Part shown: positions 15,801 through 24,790 of the stretch, piece after piece
Layout of the letters: every line of letters begins with the position of its first letter
Numbering within the stretch: the stretch's first letter is position 1
Program-made: the position numbers and the translations under genes
The notes under the pieces: model-generated
Told to the model about the DNA's origin: nothing
The model's database searches: none
What the model saw: the letters and a program-made list of their open reading frames with translations, nothing else
Source: Candidatus Rifleibacterium amylolyticum
GTDB taxonomy: Bacteria > Muiribacteriota > Ozemobacteria > Ozemobacterales > Ozemobacteraceae
Length of the DNA: 32,220 nt
Reading direction: 5' to 3'
Assembly (NCBI GenBank): GCA_009917695.1
Contig: JAACJG010000023.1
Coordinates: 1-32,220, forward strand

Positions 15801-18764
15801 CGCAAAGCGGCTGATGAAGTAGAAAAGTTCGTGGTTGGAACTGGCAAAACGCTTTCGGCAAAAGGCTTTTTTGCTCTAGGTGCAGCACTGGTAGCTGCGA
15901 TTGTTGGCGGAATAATCTTTGCAACCAACATCAGAGAGCATGAGGTTAAACTGCGCCAGCAAAACCTGGCAGCTAACTCAAATCAGCGCATGCTCGAACA
16001 GGTGCGTTCTGAAAACGCTGACCGGATCGGGCTTGAAAACCGTCTGCGCAAGTTAACGGCTGAACTTGAAGAGCGGGCAAACTCGGACAATAAATTTTTT
16101 GATCAGAATCTTGCTGCTTTCCTGGAACCCTACATAGAGACGGGCTCAAACACTGCAGCTATTGCCTCACGTATTGCGGTATATCTGGTAAAGCCCGACC
16201 TGGACAATTCCACACCAACCTGCCAGAGCAGAGAAGCATTTATGCATGGATGGACAAAAAAACAGTCAGCCATGCTGGGAAGACAGGCAGCCCTGAATCG
16301 TCTCGTAGTAAGTATTCCAAATTCAGACAATGTAATGATGGAGCATGAAAACCCCGATTTTGAAAGCCTGTTCGGTGATCAGATAACCGGCAGAATACTG
16401 CATTACGAAACCCTGGGCAAAGTTACCGAAATAATAACAGACGGGCAGAAAGAGTATTTCTTCTGGGACTACATAGTCACCGGCGCAGACCCGAAACGCA
16501 AAGGCGCTTTCGCAAAGTCTGACAAGGCTGAAATTCGCGGTTATATCATGTTCTCGCTGCCAGTTGGCAGCATAAAGGAATCGCCGTCTCAACTTATAGA
16601 GAGTTACGAAACCGATGAACAGAGACTTGCTCTGATCAGTCCCGCCGGAGCAGTTATCAGTTCTGACAAATTCCCGAAAGACTTAAAGCTTAAACTTACC
16701 TACGAAGACCGCCTGCCAGATCATGGTGACGACAAAATCAGCAGTGACTATATTAAAATCGGTCAGGAGCGCTATCGCGCGGTAGTCTGCGCAAAAATAG
16801 AATCAAAAACTATTCTTGAAGAAATCTCGTTCTATCTGGCCCTGCTGATTCTTTCAGCCATCACGCTCAGTATCTGGTGGAAAGCATCTCTGGGCGACTC
16901 ATTTATCAATACCTCGCTAACCGCCAAGCTCTGGCTGACGCTGTTACTCGCTTCAATCGTGCCGCTTACAACCCTGTTTTTCGTTTTCGGACTCTATACC
17001 GACGAAGACTACAGTGTCAGCATTTCGCAAGAAAAGTATGAACTGCACCGGTTCATGGATCTTTTTGAACTGCGCGAATCCTATACCGACCCGCTTGCCT
17101 GGAAAATGATAAGAAACTGGTCGAGAGACGACAAAACACAGGAAGCCGCTGCCATTTTTAACAAAGAGTATGCCCGAAGCGGTCAGATTTCGAGTGAAAG
17201 CCGAAAACTTCTCGACGACATCTTTACTTCATGGTTCAGAGAGCACGAGAAGCTAGACTCCAGACTGATCAATTTCGTTCCACGCGATATCGTTATGGCC
17301 GGAAGTGGCTGGACTCATGTAAGTTCTGGCGCTGACGGCAAAGGACCAAGCAATTTTGCCACCATGCTGCAGGGCACAGCAAAGAATATGGCCGGCAAAA
17401 GATTCAAAACCAGCAAAATCAATGTCCGCCTCGACAGCGAAGCAGTGCAGGGCGAGATTATTGTTGAAACTGGCCTGCAGACGGTCAAATCGCTCTTCGG
17501 CGACGATGTCTTCGTGAGAATGGCACACAGTGTTGAAACTCCAGTGCTCATGAGTGCCATCAGCGGCACTATCGGGATCATAACACATATGGTTCCAGAT
17601 ATTGAGAATCCTGAATATATGATTCTGTGGATGGTCGCCTTTGAATACGAAAATTACCTGAATCGTCTGGCATATCGCTATCATGGCAAATATGACATCT
17701 TCGCTGCCCTCTCCCATCGCCACAGTGCGATAGTAGACCCGAGAATGGCCAATTACCGGAATGATCTGGCGATGATTGGCGCCTGGATCACATCTGCCAA
17801 TTTACCATTGTCGCGCCAGATAGAACGTTCGGGTGAACGTTTTCTGGTCGAAGGCAGACCAGGTGTATCGCAATTGTCTTCATTTCTGGTAGCCACTTCT
17901 TCTGAAGCTCCGATACAGGCAAAAATTGCCGGCAACCGTGTCATGTTCTGGCTCTCATTTCTGCTATCAGTAGTTCTCATACTTGTTATCGCCAAGAATG
18001 CCGCAGCCGACATCCTTACCCCGGTTGAAAGTCTGATCAGAGGGATGAAATTTGCTTCATGCGAAAATTACTCATTTCGTATCAACATGAAACGGGCTGA
18101 TGAACTCGGCAATCTTTGTAACGCCTTTGATTCAATGATGCGTGGGCTTGAAGAAAAGAACCTGATGGGCAAGATGCTTTCAAAAAGTGCGCTGAATTTC
18201 AGTGAGCAGAATGGCAGCGACAGCAGCACCGGTGAGTTCGTCTTTCTTTACATCGGCATACCATCATTTACCTCATGGGTCGCCGGGTCACCGGTAGAAC
18301 AGATGTTTATAGATCTCAAAGAACAGATCACTCAGATATCAGGCTTTGTTATTGGCGAAGGCGGCGATGTCGACAAGATTATCGGCGACAAGATGCTGGC
18401 TGTATATGCAGTAAACGGAAGCCTCCAGGATGCAGTCGATTCGGCATGCCGAACTGCTATTAAAATAATTACCGCCGAGAGCCGCGCCAACCTCCCATTC
18501 CCGGTAGCCATAGGAATCAACTGTGGCAAAGTAATAACCGGAGTATTGGGAGTCGGTGATAAACGCGACTTCACCGTAATTGGCGATGCCGTAAATGTTG
18601 CGGCCAGAATAGAAAGTGTCGCCGAAGTTCTCAGATACCAGCGCTGCCTGCTCTCAGAGAGCGTGTTCAAAGCCATAAAGCCAGGTGTGATTGCCCGCGA
18701 ATATGGCGAAGTAGAATTAAAGGGCAAAGCCATGCCGGTAAAAGTCTATCAGCTTTCAATCTGA
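12810..18764 (+). CDS. Giant two-domain class III adenylate cyclase with duplicated membrane sensor (paralogue 1)
   Basis: 1984 residues from ATG 12810 (an upstream in-frame ATG at 12750 adds 20 Arg/Asn/Lys-rich residues and is less likely). Order: TM 18-38, extracytoplasmic region with WDY 205-207, TM about 332-354 and 366-388, second sensor region, TM about 692-715, HAMP about 716-768, cyclase domain 1 about 795-960. The plan then repeats: TM 1019-1041, coiled coil, extracytoplasmic region with WDY 1219-1221, TM near 1340-1359, 1374-1396 and 1711-1731, HAMP, cyclase domain 2 about 1808-1980. Domain 1 has metal Asp D803 and D847 but K926 and K930 where Asn and Arg belong. Domain 2 has G1816 for the first metal Asp but K1856, D1920, N1929 and R1933. 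The Lys/Asp pair predicts ATP as substrate. The ribosome site is weak; translation may be coupled to the overlapping upstream frame. Confidence 0.93.
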   Translation: MNHDKHSRAGSRQTAHLPVILWILPLLAINIGFSFFARIDAYWQKHEQEIEARQEVEALAAGSDFSYQYARRAGEFAEEFKAGVEAGFNDAQLSEHLKSREQRIFRWPFPDYELFTFKVPAKGASGKLLHFKTSAPPIQRVLIRTFSHLVQANKHGNAEDEAGKQNERMLSGLFGSDTRSDVTAHSQKGKATFVMYRGLPSWFLWDYFETADGTVLGYYLLSRFSERHETAGRLLALRDLRERKQALGAFIPVLLGQGGIIGNARLEHSGIFRNWALEYAGIAERNLEKWLASGTPEVTRLGNYLAFSYIGKSQSHLAVYLTPIIAKPGRPLWLFLFNLGSMGLLILMILRGLLLKQWPEFNLRFRFIMTYLLSATLPLSLLIISSYGYIAQYRRAAHFETINRIQLSIKQFDTRKSQIEEDYRIAFNNIFKDEKLQKILTEQGCRSKEAIAQIRSHFFSAGQKLPLLYLAIIDENGEGERYYEGQKKAEADPSIDAFSYPIAQLIRNKITAHDPQVKFEELQASGIQKTAAEAYKSMAGRTMVSEVDSRRSFPIKRQIGASTATQMHELFWINGREKYAIFVSWDDQALDKVIFKNSLNQIALNNPSFNFVGFKADPQGFSFLDKPDRHIDGDFVDNARELALMAKFRGSYASKQYDNLSLVAMPAKKYDQVIIVGGTQHFSLNRAIDYRMFVLLVILLLSLAVVLIASYYSAKLILDPIETLKTAIERVASGHLTTEIESHSEDELGILCREFSTMAVGLRERKRLATLLSDQAMDAITKTGDGSRLFDNETFSGVALVSDIRNFTGICEDYPPDKVTELLNEHFASMAAIISSYGGRIYKFVGDAIEAVFPEVRDSSEDAATRAFNAAAMMLIKARQINQVRLRRKLFGYKIGIGLAYGTMHSGTIGSIETRLDYAIIGEPLKLAAKLEALSSQIQVFPMVLDAHINKALQGHGLVFKEFSEVDGQQAYCLYEIGEGSNPLTIIEQKQGLASSNRKAADEVEKFVVGTGKTLSAKGFFALGAALVAAIVGGIIFATNIREHEVKLRQQNLAANSNQRMLEQVRSENADRIGLENRLRKLTAELEERANSDNKFFDQNLAAFLEPYIETGSNTAAIASRIAVYLVKPDLDNSTPTCQSREAFMHGWTKKQSAMLGRQAALNRLVVSIPNSDNVMMEHENPDFESLFGDQITGRILHYETLGKVTEIITDGQKEYFFWDYIVTGADPKRKGAFAKSDKAEIRGYIMFSLPVGSIKESPSQLIESYETDEQRLALISPAGAVISSDKFPKDLKLKLTYEDRLPDHGDDKISSDYIKIGQERYRAVVCAKIESKTILEEISFYLALLILSAITLSIWWKASLGDSFINTSLTAKLWLTLLLASIVPLTTLFFVFGLYTDEDYSVSISQEKYELHRFMDLFELRESYTDPLAWKMIRNWSRDDKTQEAAAIFNKEYARSGQISSESRKLLDDIFTSWFREHEKLDSRLINFVPRDIVMAGSGWTHVSSGADGKGPSNFATMLQGTAKNMAGKRFKTSKINVRLDSEAVQGEIIVETGLQTVKSLFGDDVFVRMAHSVETPVLMSAISGTIGIITHMVPDIENPEYMILWMVAFEYENYLNRLAYRYHGKYDIFAALSHRHSAIVDPRMANYRNDLAMIGAWITSANLPLSRQIERSGERFLVEGRPGVSQLSSFLVATSSEAPIQAKIAGNRVMFWLSFLLSVVLILVIAKNAAADILTPVESLIRGMKFASCENYSFRINMKRADELGNLCNAFDSMMRGLEEKNLMGKMLSKSALNFSEQNGSDSSTGEFVFLYIGIPSFTSWVAGSPVEQMFIDLKEQITQISGFVIGEGGDVDKIIGDKMLAVYAVNGSLQDAVDSACRTAIKIITAESRANLPFPVAIGINCGKVITGVLGVGDKRDFTVIGDAVNVAARIESVAEVLRYQRCLLSESVFKAIKPGVIAREYGEVELKGKAMPVKVYQLSI

Positions 18765-18814
18765 TACTGTGATATCTTGTCCTTTATCAGTGATATTAAT
18801 GAAAGCGGCGGCGG

Positions 18815-21800
18815 TTGAACAACAGGGTTAGAAATTCTGTATTGATCTTGCTTTTGCTGATACCCGTGCTATCAGCAAACTACGGCTACAAAGAAATCAT
18901 CTCGATCATAACCAGATGGAAAAATGTTGAACAGGAACGTACCGCGAACCTGAAACTCGGCGAAATCTCGGTACAGATTGATATTTCACAACATATCTCC
19001 GCCTTTAGTGCTTCGTTTCGAAACACACTCAATGATCTGCAAAGTCAGTATCCAGATGAGATGCCTGCTGGCATTCAGTTCTCAGGTATTGCATCAGCGG
19101 TTTTCAAAGCTCCTTTTCCAGAATACGAGCTTCTGGTGTTTTCGCGCACTCATTCACAGCGACAGTCCTCACTGATATTCAGTAACTGCAGCACCAGAAA
19201 CCGGCGTTCGGCAGAGCTGGTTTTTGACCATCTGCTCGCTGAAAACCGTGACAGTCAAAGAAGTGACGGCGAAGCCAGAAGAAACGAAAAGCTCCTGAGA
19301 CGCCTGTTTGGCATGGTCACTCTTGGCAGAGTACTCGCGTGCAACCAGAAAGGCGTATGTACACCGATAATCTACGATCAGCTGCCATCGTTTCTGTCAT
19401 GGGATTACTCGATCAGCGACAGTGGCAACATCCTGGGATTTTTTCTAATTGTCAAGCGCAATCAGGATCTTCAAAAAAGCGCATATGCTCTCGGAGCAGA
19501 AAAAACTGGCGTCGGACGTGAGTACCCAGGTGGATTTGTTTCGATATTTGACAATGGCGAAGACTATTTTTTCCCTGACCGGTTAGCAAAATCTGCGTCT
19601 CTGCAGGGCTGGCGCAAAACCTTGGGAAATGTTCTCTCAGACCGCTTACGCTGGGAAAAGGAAGGCTTTCCATGGGGAAGCAGGCTTGGCAAGCACAAAC
19701 TTTTCACCCGTGTCTTACCAAAAAACCCGCATATCGCCTTTATCCTCATGCCGGATCTTGCCCCGACCGGTCTGCCAATATGGATGAAAGCAATCAATCT
19801 GCTGTCACTGACTTTGATACTGCTTCTTTTTCTCCGCGGCCTGCTTCTTGATATCTGGCCGTTTGCAGCAATTGGCAGCCGCTTTCTCGTCGCATTTCTG
19901 CTGGCAGCTACTCTGCCGGCCGCTCTCTATGTCACTTCTGCAACCGCATATACCTACGAGCGCCACAATGCTGATGAAAACCAGATAGAAGAAACTCTGA
20001 CCGCATGCCTGCTCGACTTCGATGCCGGCAAGGAATACCTCGAGAACATCTATATGTCGGTATTTGCCGAGATGATGAATGATGAAGCCATAAAGAAACT
20101 GCTGGCCGAAAAAGGTCTGGATGCTTCAGACGAGATCTTCGCAAGAATCAGGGACCGGGCTGAGGCATGTCCTGAGAAGATACCCATATCGGGAATCGCA
20201 TTATACGATCTGGCCGGCAATGCCAGATTCAATGTCAGCGGCAATATAATCAGAGATGATTTTGTCTCGATGGCAAGCTTTTACGGTCTGCCCATCACCA
20301 ATAACCTGCAGCTCTTCGTCAGCAAAGATGAGCCTGACTTCGTATTGCCCGAGCATAAAAAGAATCCTGGCCATGTCGCGGCGGCTCAATCTTTCAGACG
20401 CGACACTCATGATCTTGACTATGAAATAGAACGCTTCAGGCACCGCGTGATAAAAACCAGCTTTGGCCAGGGCCATATTGAATACATTTATGATTTTATC
20501 AGCTTGAATGGCAAACAACGCTTTTCTCTGATGTTAGCCTGGATGGAATCAGAAATTAACCAGACAGTATTGCGACAAAGCGCGATAAAACTGGCTTTGA
20601 GCAACCCTGGAATACAAATAGCCGGTTTCAGAAAAACTTCGGGCGGGGTTGAGTCTATACTCGACATTGACCGCAGCATCAGCCCACAGTTACTTAACCG
20701 CTTCGCCCAGGCTGCCAGAGCGTCACTGAGCATGAAGTCCGGCATGGTAAAAACCCTGTTCGACAATCAGTCGATAGTAGCTTATGTTTCAAGCAACTTT
20801 GAAGACACTGTTCTAATTGCTGCTTTTGACCATCGTCAAAAAAACATTGCGCACTGGCTGCGCATTATCAGTTTCGTTGCGACAGGCCTGGCTGGTCTCC
20901 TGATTCTGGTATTGAGCGGGATCACTATTTATGCAAGAGCGGTTCTGCCTTTGAAGCGGGTCAAGGATTCTCTCGACCAGATCGACTCAGGCGCTTTCCC
21001 CGACATACCCTTTACTCAACGAAAAGACGAGATCGGTCTGCTCAACAATGAGTTTTCTGCAATGGTAAAAGGCCTCGAAGAAAGGCAACGGCTCGCTTCG
21101 ATGCTGTCTGAGCAGGCTCTTTCTGCTATTTCAGCCAGCACTGACGGAACGCGGCTAAGGTCAGAAGCAATGACCGGGGTGGTAATGATTTCTGACATCC
21201 GCGATTTCACTACAATGTGTGAAAAGTATGATCCAAAAATCGTAACCCGTCTGCTGAACGTCCACTTTGCGGAAATGGCCAGCGTTATCACCAGCTTTGG
21301 CGGACGCATTTACAAGTTTATCGGCGACGCTATTGAAGCGGTTTTCATCGACGACTCCGGCAACACGCAGTCAGCTTCCATACGAGCGTGCCTGGCTGCC
21401 TCGGCCATGTTGCTGCGTCTGCAACGCATCAATCAACGCCGCCTGTCTGACGGCAGGTTCAGTTATCGAATTGGCATTGGCATCGCAGCCGGGCGTATCG
21501 TTGCCGGCGAGGTCGGCAGCAAAGAGAGTCGTCTTGACTATGCCATGTTCGGAGAAGCTTTCAAATGGGCAGAAAAACTTGAGGCTGCAACAAAAAAATT
21601 TCCGGAATGCCCACTTTTGATAGATCAGGAGGTTGCCTCCCAGGCTTCTGCTGACTGTTTCGAATGGGTCGAGGAAAAGATTGAAAACAGGCCGGTATTC
21701 AGACTCTCCAGTATTAGCGACAACCTTAAAAACATGACGGGCAAGATTATCGGCAGTTCTTTAGATTCTTCCAGACAGCAAACGAGAACAGAAAAAACTG

Positions 21801-24790
21801 AAAAGTCAGGCGAAAGCTGGTTCGACCGGAACCAATCGTTTTGCCGACGTCTTGTCTATCTGGCAGGATTGATCTGCATATTGTTTCCGGTGCTGGCTGT
21901 AGCTCTGGCAGTTCATACGACTGACCTGGCAGCAGAAGAACGCATGCAGAGAGAAACAGCCAGACAATGCAAAAGTGCTCTGGCCAAGCTTGAAGTTGCC
22001 GACCTCGAGGCCGTCCTGCTTGAGCAGTATCTTGACAATCTCTGCGAAAATACTTCGAAGGAAATCGCATGGGATCGAAGTGGCATAGATGTTGAAACAA
22101 CCCGAGCTCAGGCCGATAAAATAAAGCAACAGCTTGATTCTGCAGGTCTTAAGCAGCAGGTTTTTGCAGTATTGCACAAACCTGGCGACAATACAGATTT
22201 TGAGCCTGATGAACGATGGCAGTTAGTGAGTTATCATGGAAAAGCAGAGTTCGGCCCCTATTATCGAGAACTTTTGCAGACACTTCTCAAGGCTATATTT
22301 ATCTCCGGCTGGCCGAATCTGCCGCATATCAGGTCGAAGATGCCCATATTGATGGGCTCGAACATGGCAATAAGCCATATTTATCTCGAACTCTACGCCA
22401 GAATTGTGCAGATTCAGCGTGCCGGTGTGAATGAATATTTTTACTGGCAACCCCTGATGGTAAGAAATTCGGAAAAAGCAGCCGGACTAACTCAGGTTCC
22501 CAGGCTTGATATGCGCAAGCATGTAAGAGAATCAGCTGATTACATGCTCAACAACGCTGCTATTCTGTGCATCTTTGAAAAAGACATTGCAGATAGAAAT
22601 CATCTTGAACCTCTTAAAAATCTGCTGAACCACCAGCAACTCAGTTACGCCATCGTCAGACAGGACTCGACCATAGTTGCTTCTACAGAGCCATTTTCCG
22701 GAAAAAAAATTGATTTTAGCGGCCAGCAGCAGCAAATGGAAGGCTGGCACACTGTTTCCACAACAGTTCGACTCGGGCAGGAAAACTACAGAGTATTGAT
22801 TGGCAAAGCCTATACGAGGTCAGGTATTCGGATAAAAAATCTGCTGATATATTTTGCCCTTATCATGTTCACCCTGGCAGCATTGCGCATGTGGAGCAGA
22901 GCGTTTTATCATGAAAGCGGCATAGCAGCGAAGTTTTCGTGGCAACTCTGGCTGGGACTGTTTGCTGCGGCAATAGTACCCCTGGCAAGTGTTTATACAG
23001 TAAACGAGTGGTTTGCAAGCGGGCAGATCGATTTGCGACCAGTTGAAGAGCGGCTGAAAATGTTTGATGAACTGGAAAGAGCTGAGCGCCGACAGTTTTT
23101 GCAGGAGCAGTCAAACTGGTACAGTCTCGAACAGGTGACAAGAGATGCCGGATTGCGAAAGGCTGCAGATAAAGTTGTCAATATAAAGAATGCCGAAGAT
23201 GCTGCAGAATTCAACGATGCTGTCACCGCGCTAATCAGAAAGGCCAGAGAAAAAAACAGGTCGGTCAGGCATAATGACATGCTCATATTCAGCCATCATG
23301 GCTGGCAGTACAGCTATGCAGAGCCAGATTCATCAGAAACCAAACGTGACGAATTCAGACGTTTTCTCGACTTCTTCGTAAGCAACATTTTTTTTCAGCT
23401 TGGAATGGGTAAAGAAACGGCAAGCGAAAAGAACCAGTCGGTTGGCGCCGGAGTTAAAGCCGAAATCACCAGCAGTGCCGGGCTCGAGGTATTTCGCAAC
23501 CTTTTTGGCAGTGATGCTTATTTCACTCTGGTCAACGGTATCGACTTGAAAATTGATATTTTCATTGCCTCCGGACACGGACTGTTAAGCCTGATATCGG
23601 CACCTGGCCTTTCCAGACCCGAACTTCTGGTTTTCTGGCTATTTTTCGATAATCTGAATTCGCAGATGCAGAGAATATTTTCTCAGATCACCGCCAGATA
23701 CCAGGCATTTACCGAGTCAAAAGTCAGATACGGTTCGCTCAAGATGTCTCACAACGGCGGCCTCGACATTACACCGGCTTATTATGGCAGATGGGCAGTG
23801 GCAACCAAGATGCCGATCAGTGAGCGAACTTCATTTCTGGGCAGAGAATGCATGGTTGAAGCCAGATGGAGCCGACAGAACGAAGTCATGATAATTATCG
23901 GATTCATACCAGTGCATTACTTTCTTGACGAGATCGAAACGACCAGAAAACATTTTCTGGCGCTGCTGGGTCTGGCCGTTCTGGCGATCATTCTGCTCAC
24001 CCTGTTCGTATCATATGACATAACCGGGCCGATTCTGGCGCTGACCCGTGGCGCCAAAAAAATCGCATCGCGCCAGCTTGAATACCGCATCATCGACGAT
24101 AGAAAAGATGAGCTGGGACAGATGCAGAGTACCTTCAATACTATTGCCCGTGGACTTCAGGAAAAGGAACTGATGGGACAGATGGTTTCGAGCGCTGCCA
24201 GACGTATTGCCAGTGACGCTGGCAGTCTGCGCGAAGCCGAAGCCGGGCTGCATCTCAGCGTCAGCGTGCTTTATCTGGCAGTACCGCAGTTTGCTCTGTT
24301 CATGCAGTCGATGAGTCATCAGGAACTCATTGCCGAAGTCAGAGAACATATCGACTGCCTGTGCCATATTATCATCAGCAATGGCGGTGAAGCCGACAAA
24401 ATAATGGGTGAAAAAGTGCTGGCCTGGTTTTACAGTCCAGAGGGAGAAAAAACCAGCACTGCGATGGCTGCCAAGGCAATGAAAGAGATCAGAGATGCCG
24501 AAAGAACAGGAAAACTAAAATTTCCTGTCACGGCAGGCGTTCACAACGGCGAAATCATTGCCGGCCTGCTTGGATTCGGCTCACAAAGAGACTTTACCAT
24601 AATCGGTGATCCGGTCAATACTGCCGCCAGAATCTGCAGTCGGGCGGCCGAACTGCCAGCAGACCGGTTTATCGGAAGCGAAGCCTTCGTCAACAGTCTG
24701 CCAGCCGGCACTGCTCGCTATTACGATTTCGGGCAGGTTCAGTTAAAAGGTAAAGCTGAAACGGTAAATCTCAAGCAGATAGTATTTTAG
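18815..24790 (+). CDS. Giant two-domain class III adenylate cyclase with duplicated membrane sensor (paralogue 2)
   Basis: 1991 residues, starting at TTG 18815 (an in-frame stop at 18800 leaves no better start), 50 bases after paralogue 1. The order is the same: signal anchor about 9-24, sensor with WDY at 196-198, TM near 324-346, 357-378 and 684-708, HAMP, cyclase domain 1 (787-950). Then TM 1013-1035, sensor with a WQP remnant at 1211, TM near 1341-1359, 1378-1397 and 1713-1735, HAMP, cyclase domain 2 (1806-1985). Domain 1 keeps metal Asp D794 and D838 but has K917 and K921 instead of Asn and Arg. Domain 2 has lost both metal Asp (A1822, E1866) but keeps K1862, D1926, N1935 and R1939. The split of catalytic roles is cleaner than in paralogue 1. 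The stop overlaps the convergent next gene by four bases. Confidence 0.93.
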   Translation: MNNRVRNSVLILLLLIPVLSANYGYKEIISIITRWKNVEQERTANLKLGEISVQIDISQHISAFSASFRNTLNDLQSQYPDEMPAGIQFSGIASAVFKAPFPEYELLVFSRTHSQRQSSLIFSNCSTRNRRSAELVFDHLLAENRDSQRSDGEARRNEKLLRRLFGMVTLGRVLACNQKGVCTPIIYDQLPSFLSWDYSISDSGNILGFFLIVKRNQDLQKSAYALGAEKTGVGREYPGGFVSIFDNGEDYFFPDRLAKSASLQGWRKTLGNVLSDRLRWEKEGFPWGSRLGKHKLFTRVLPKNPHIAFILMPDLAPTGLPIWMKAINLLSLTLILLLFLRGLLLDIWPFAAIGSRFLVAFLLAATLPAALYVTSATAYTYERHNADENQIEETLTACLLDFDAGKEYLENIYMSVFAEMMNDEAIKKLLAEKGLDASDEIFARIRDRAEACPEKIPISGIALYDLAGNARFNVSGNIIRDDFVSMASFYGLPITNNLQLFVSKDEPDFVLPEHKKNPGHVAAAQSFRRDTHDLDYEIERFRHRVIKTSFGQGHIEYIYDFISLNGKQRFSLMLAWMESEINQTVLRQSAIKLALSNPGIQIAGFRKTSGGVESILDIDRSISPQLLNRFAQAARASLSMKSGMVKTLFDNQSIVAYVSSNFEDTVLIAAFDHRQKNIAHWLRIISFVATGLAGLLILVLSGITIYARAVLPLKRVKDSLDQIDSGAFPDIPFTQRKDEIGLLNNEFSAMVKGLEERQRLASMLSEQALSAISASTDGTRLRSEAMTGVVMISDIRDFTTMCEKYDPKIVTRLLNVHFAEMASVITSFGGRIYKFIGDAIEAVFIDDSGNTQSASIRACLAASAMLLRLQRINQRRLSDGRFSYRIGIGIAAGRIVAGEVGSKESRLDYAMFGEAFKWAEKLEAATKKFPECPLLIDQEVASQASADCFEWVEEKIENRPVFRLSSISDNLKNMTGKIIGSSLDSSRQQTRTEKTEKSGESWFDRNQSFCRRLVYLAGLICILFPVLAVALAVHTTDLAAEERMQRETARQCKSALAKLEVADLEAVLLEQYLDNLCENTSKEIAWDRSGIDVETTRAQADKIKQQLDSAGLKQQVFAVLHKPGDNTDFEPDERWQLVSYHGKAEFGPYYRELLQTLLKAIFISGWPNLPHIRSKMPILMGSNMAISHIYLELYARIVQIQRAGVNEYFYWQPLMVRNSEKAAGLTQVPRLDMRKHVRESADYMLNNAAILCIFEKDIADRNHLEPLKNLLNHQQLSYAIVRQDSTIVASTEPFSGKKIDFSGQQQQMEGWHTVSTTVRLGQENYRVLIGKAYTRSGIRIKNLLIYFALIMFTLAALRMWSRAFYHESGIAAKFSWQLWLGLFAAAIVPLASVYTVNEWFASGQIDLRPVEERLKMFDELERAERRQFLQEQSNWYSLEQVTRDAGLRKAADKVVNIKNAEDAAEFNDAVTALIRKAREKNRSVRHNDMLIFSHHGWQYSYAEPDSSETKRDEFRRFLDFFVSNIFFQLGMGKETASEKNQSVGAGVKAEITSSAGLEVFRNLFGSDAYFTLVNGIDLKIDIFIASGHGLLSLISAPGLSRPELLVFWLFFDNLNSQMQRIFSQITARYQAFTESKVRYGSLKMSHNGGLDITPAYYGRWAVATKMPISERTSFLGRECMVEARWSRQNEVMIIIGFIPVHYFLDEIETTRKHFLALLGLAVLAIILLTLFVSYDITGPILALTRGAKKIASRQLEYRIIDDRKDELGQMQSTFNTIARGLQEKELMGQMVSSAARRIASDAGSLREAEAGLHLSVSVLYLAVPQFALFMQSMSHQELIAEVREHIDCLCHIIISNGGEADKIMGEKVLAWFYSPEGEKTSTAMAAKAMKEIRDAERTGKLKFPVTAGVHNGEIIAGLLGFGSQRDFTIIGDPVNTAARICSRAAELPADRFIGSEAFVNSLPAGTARYYDFGQVQLKGKAETVNLKQIVF

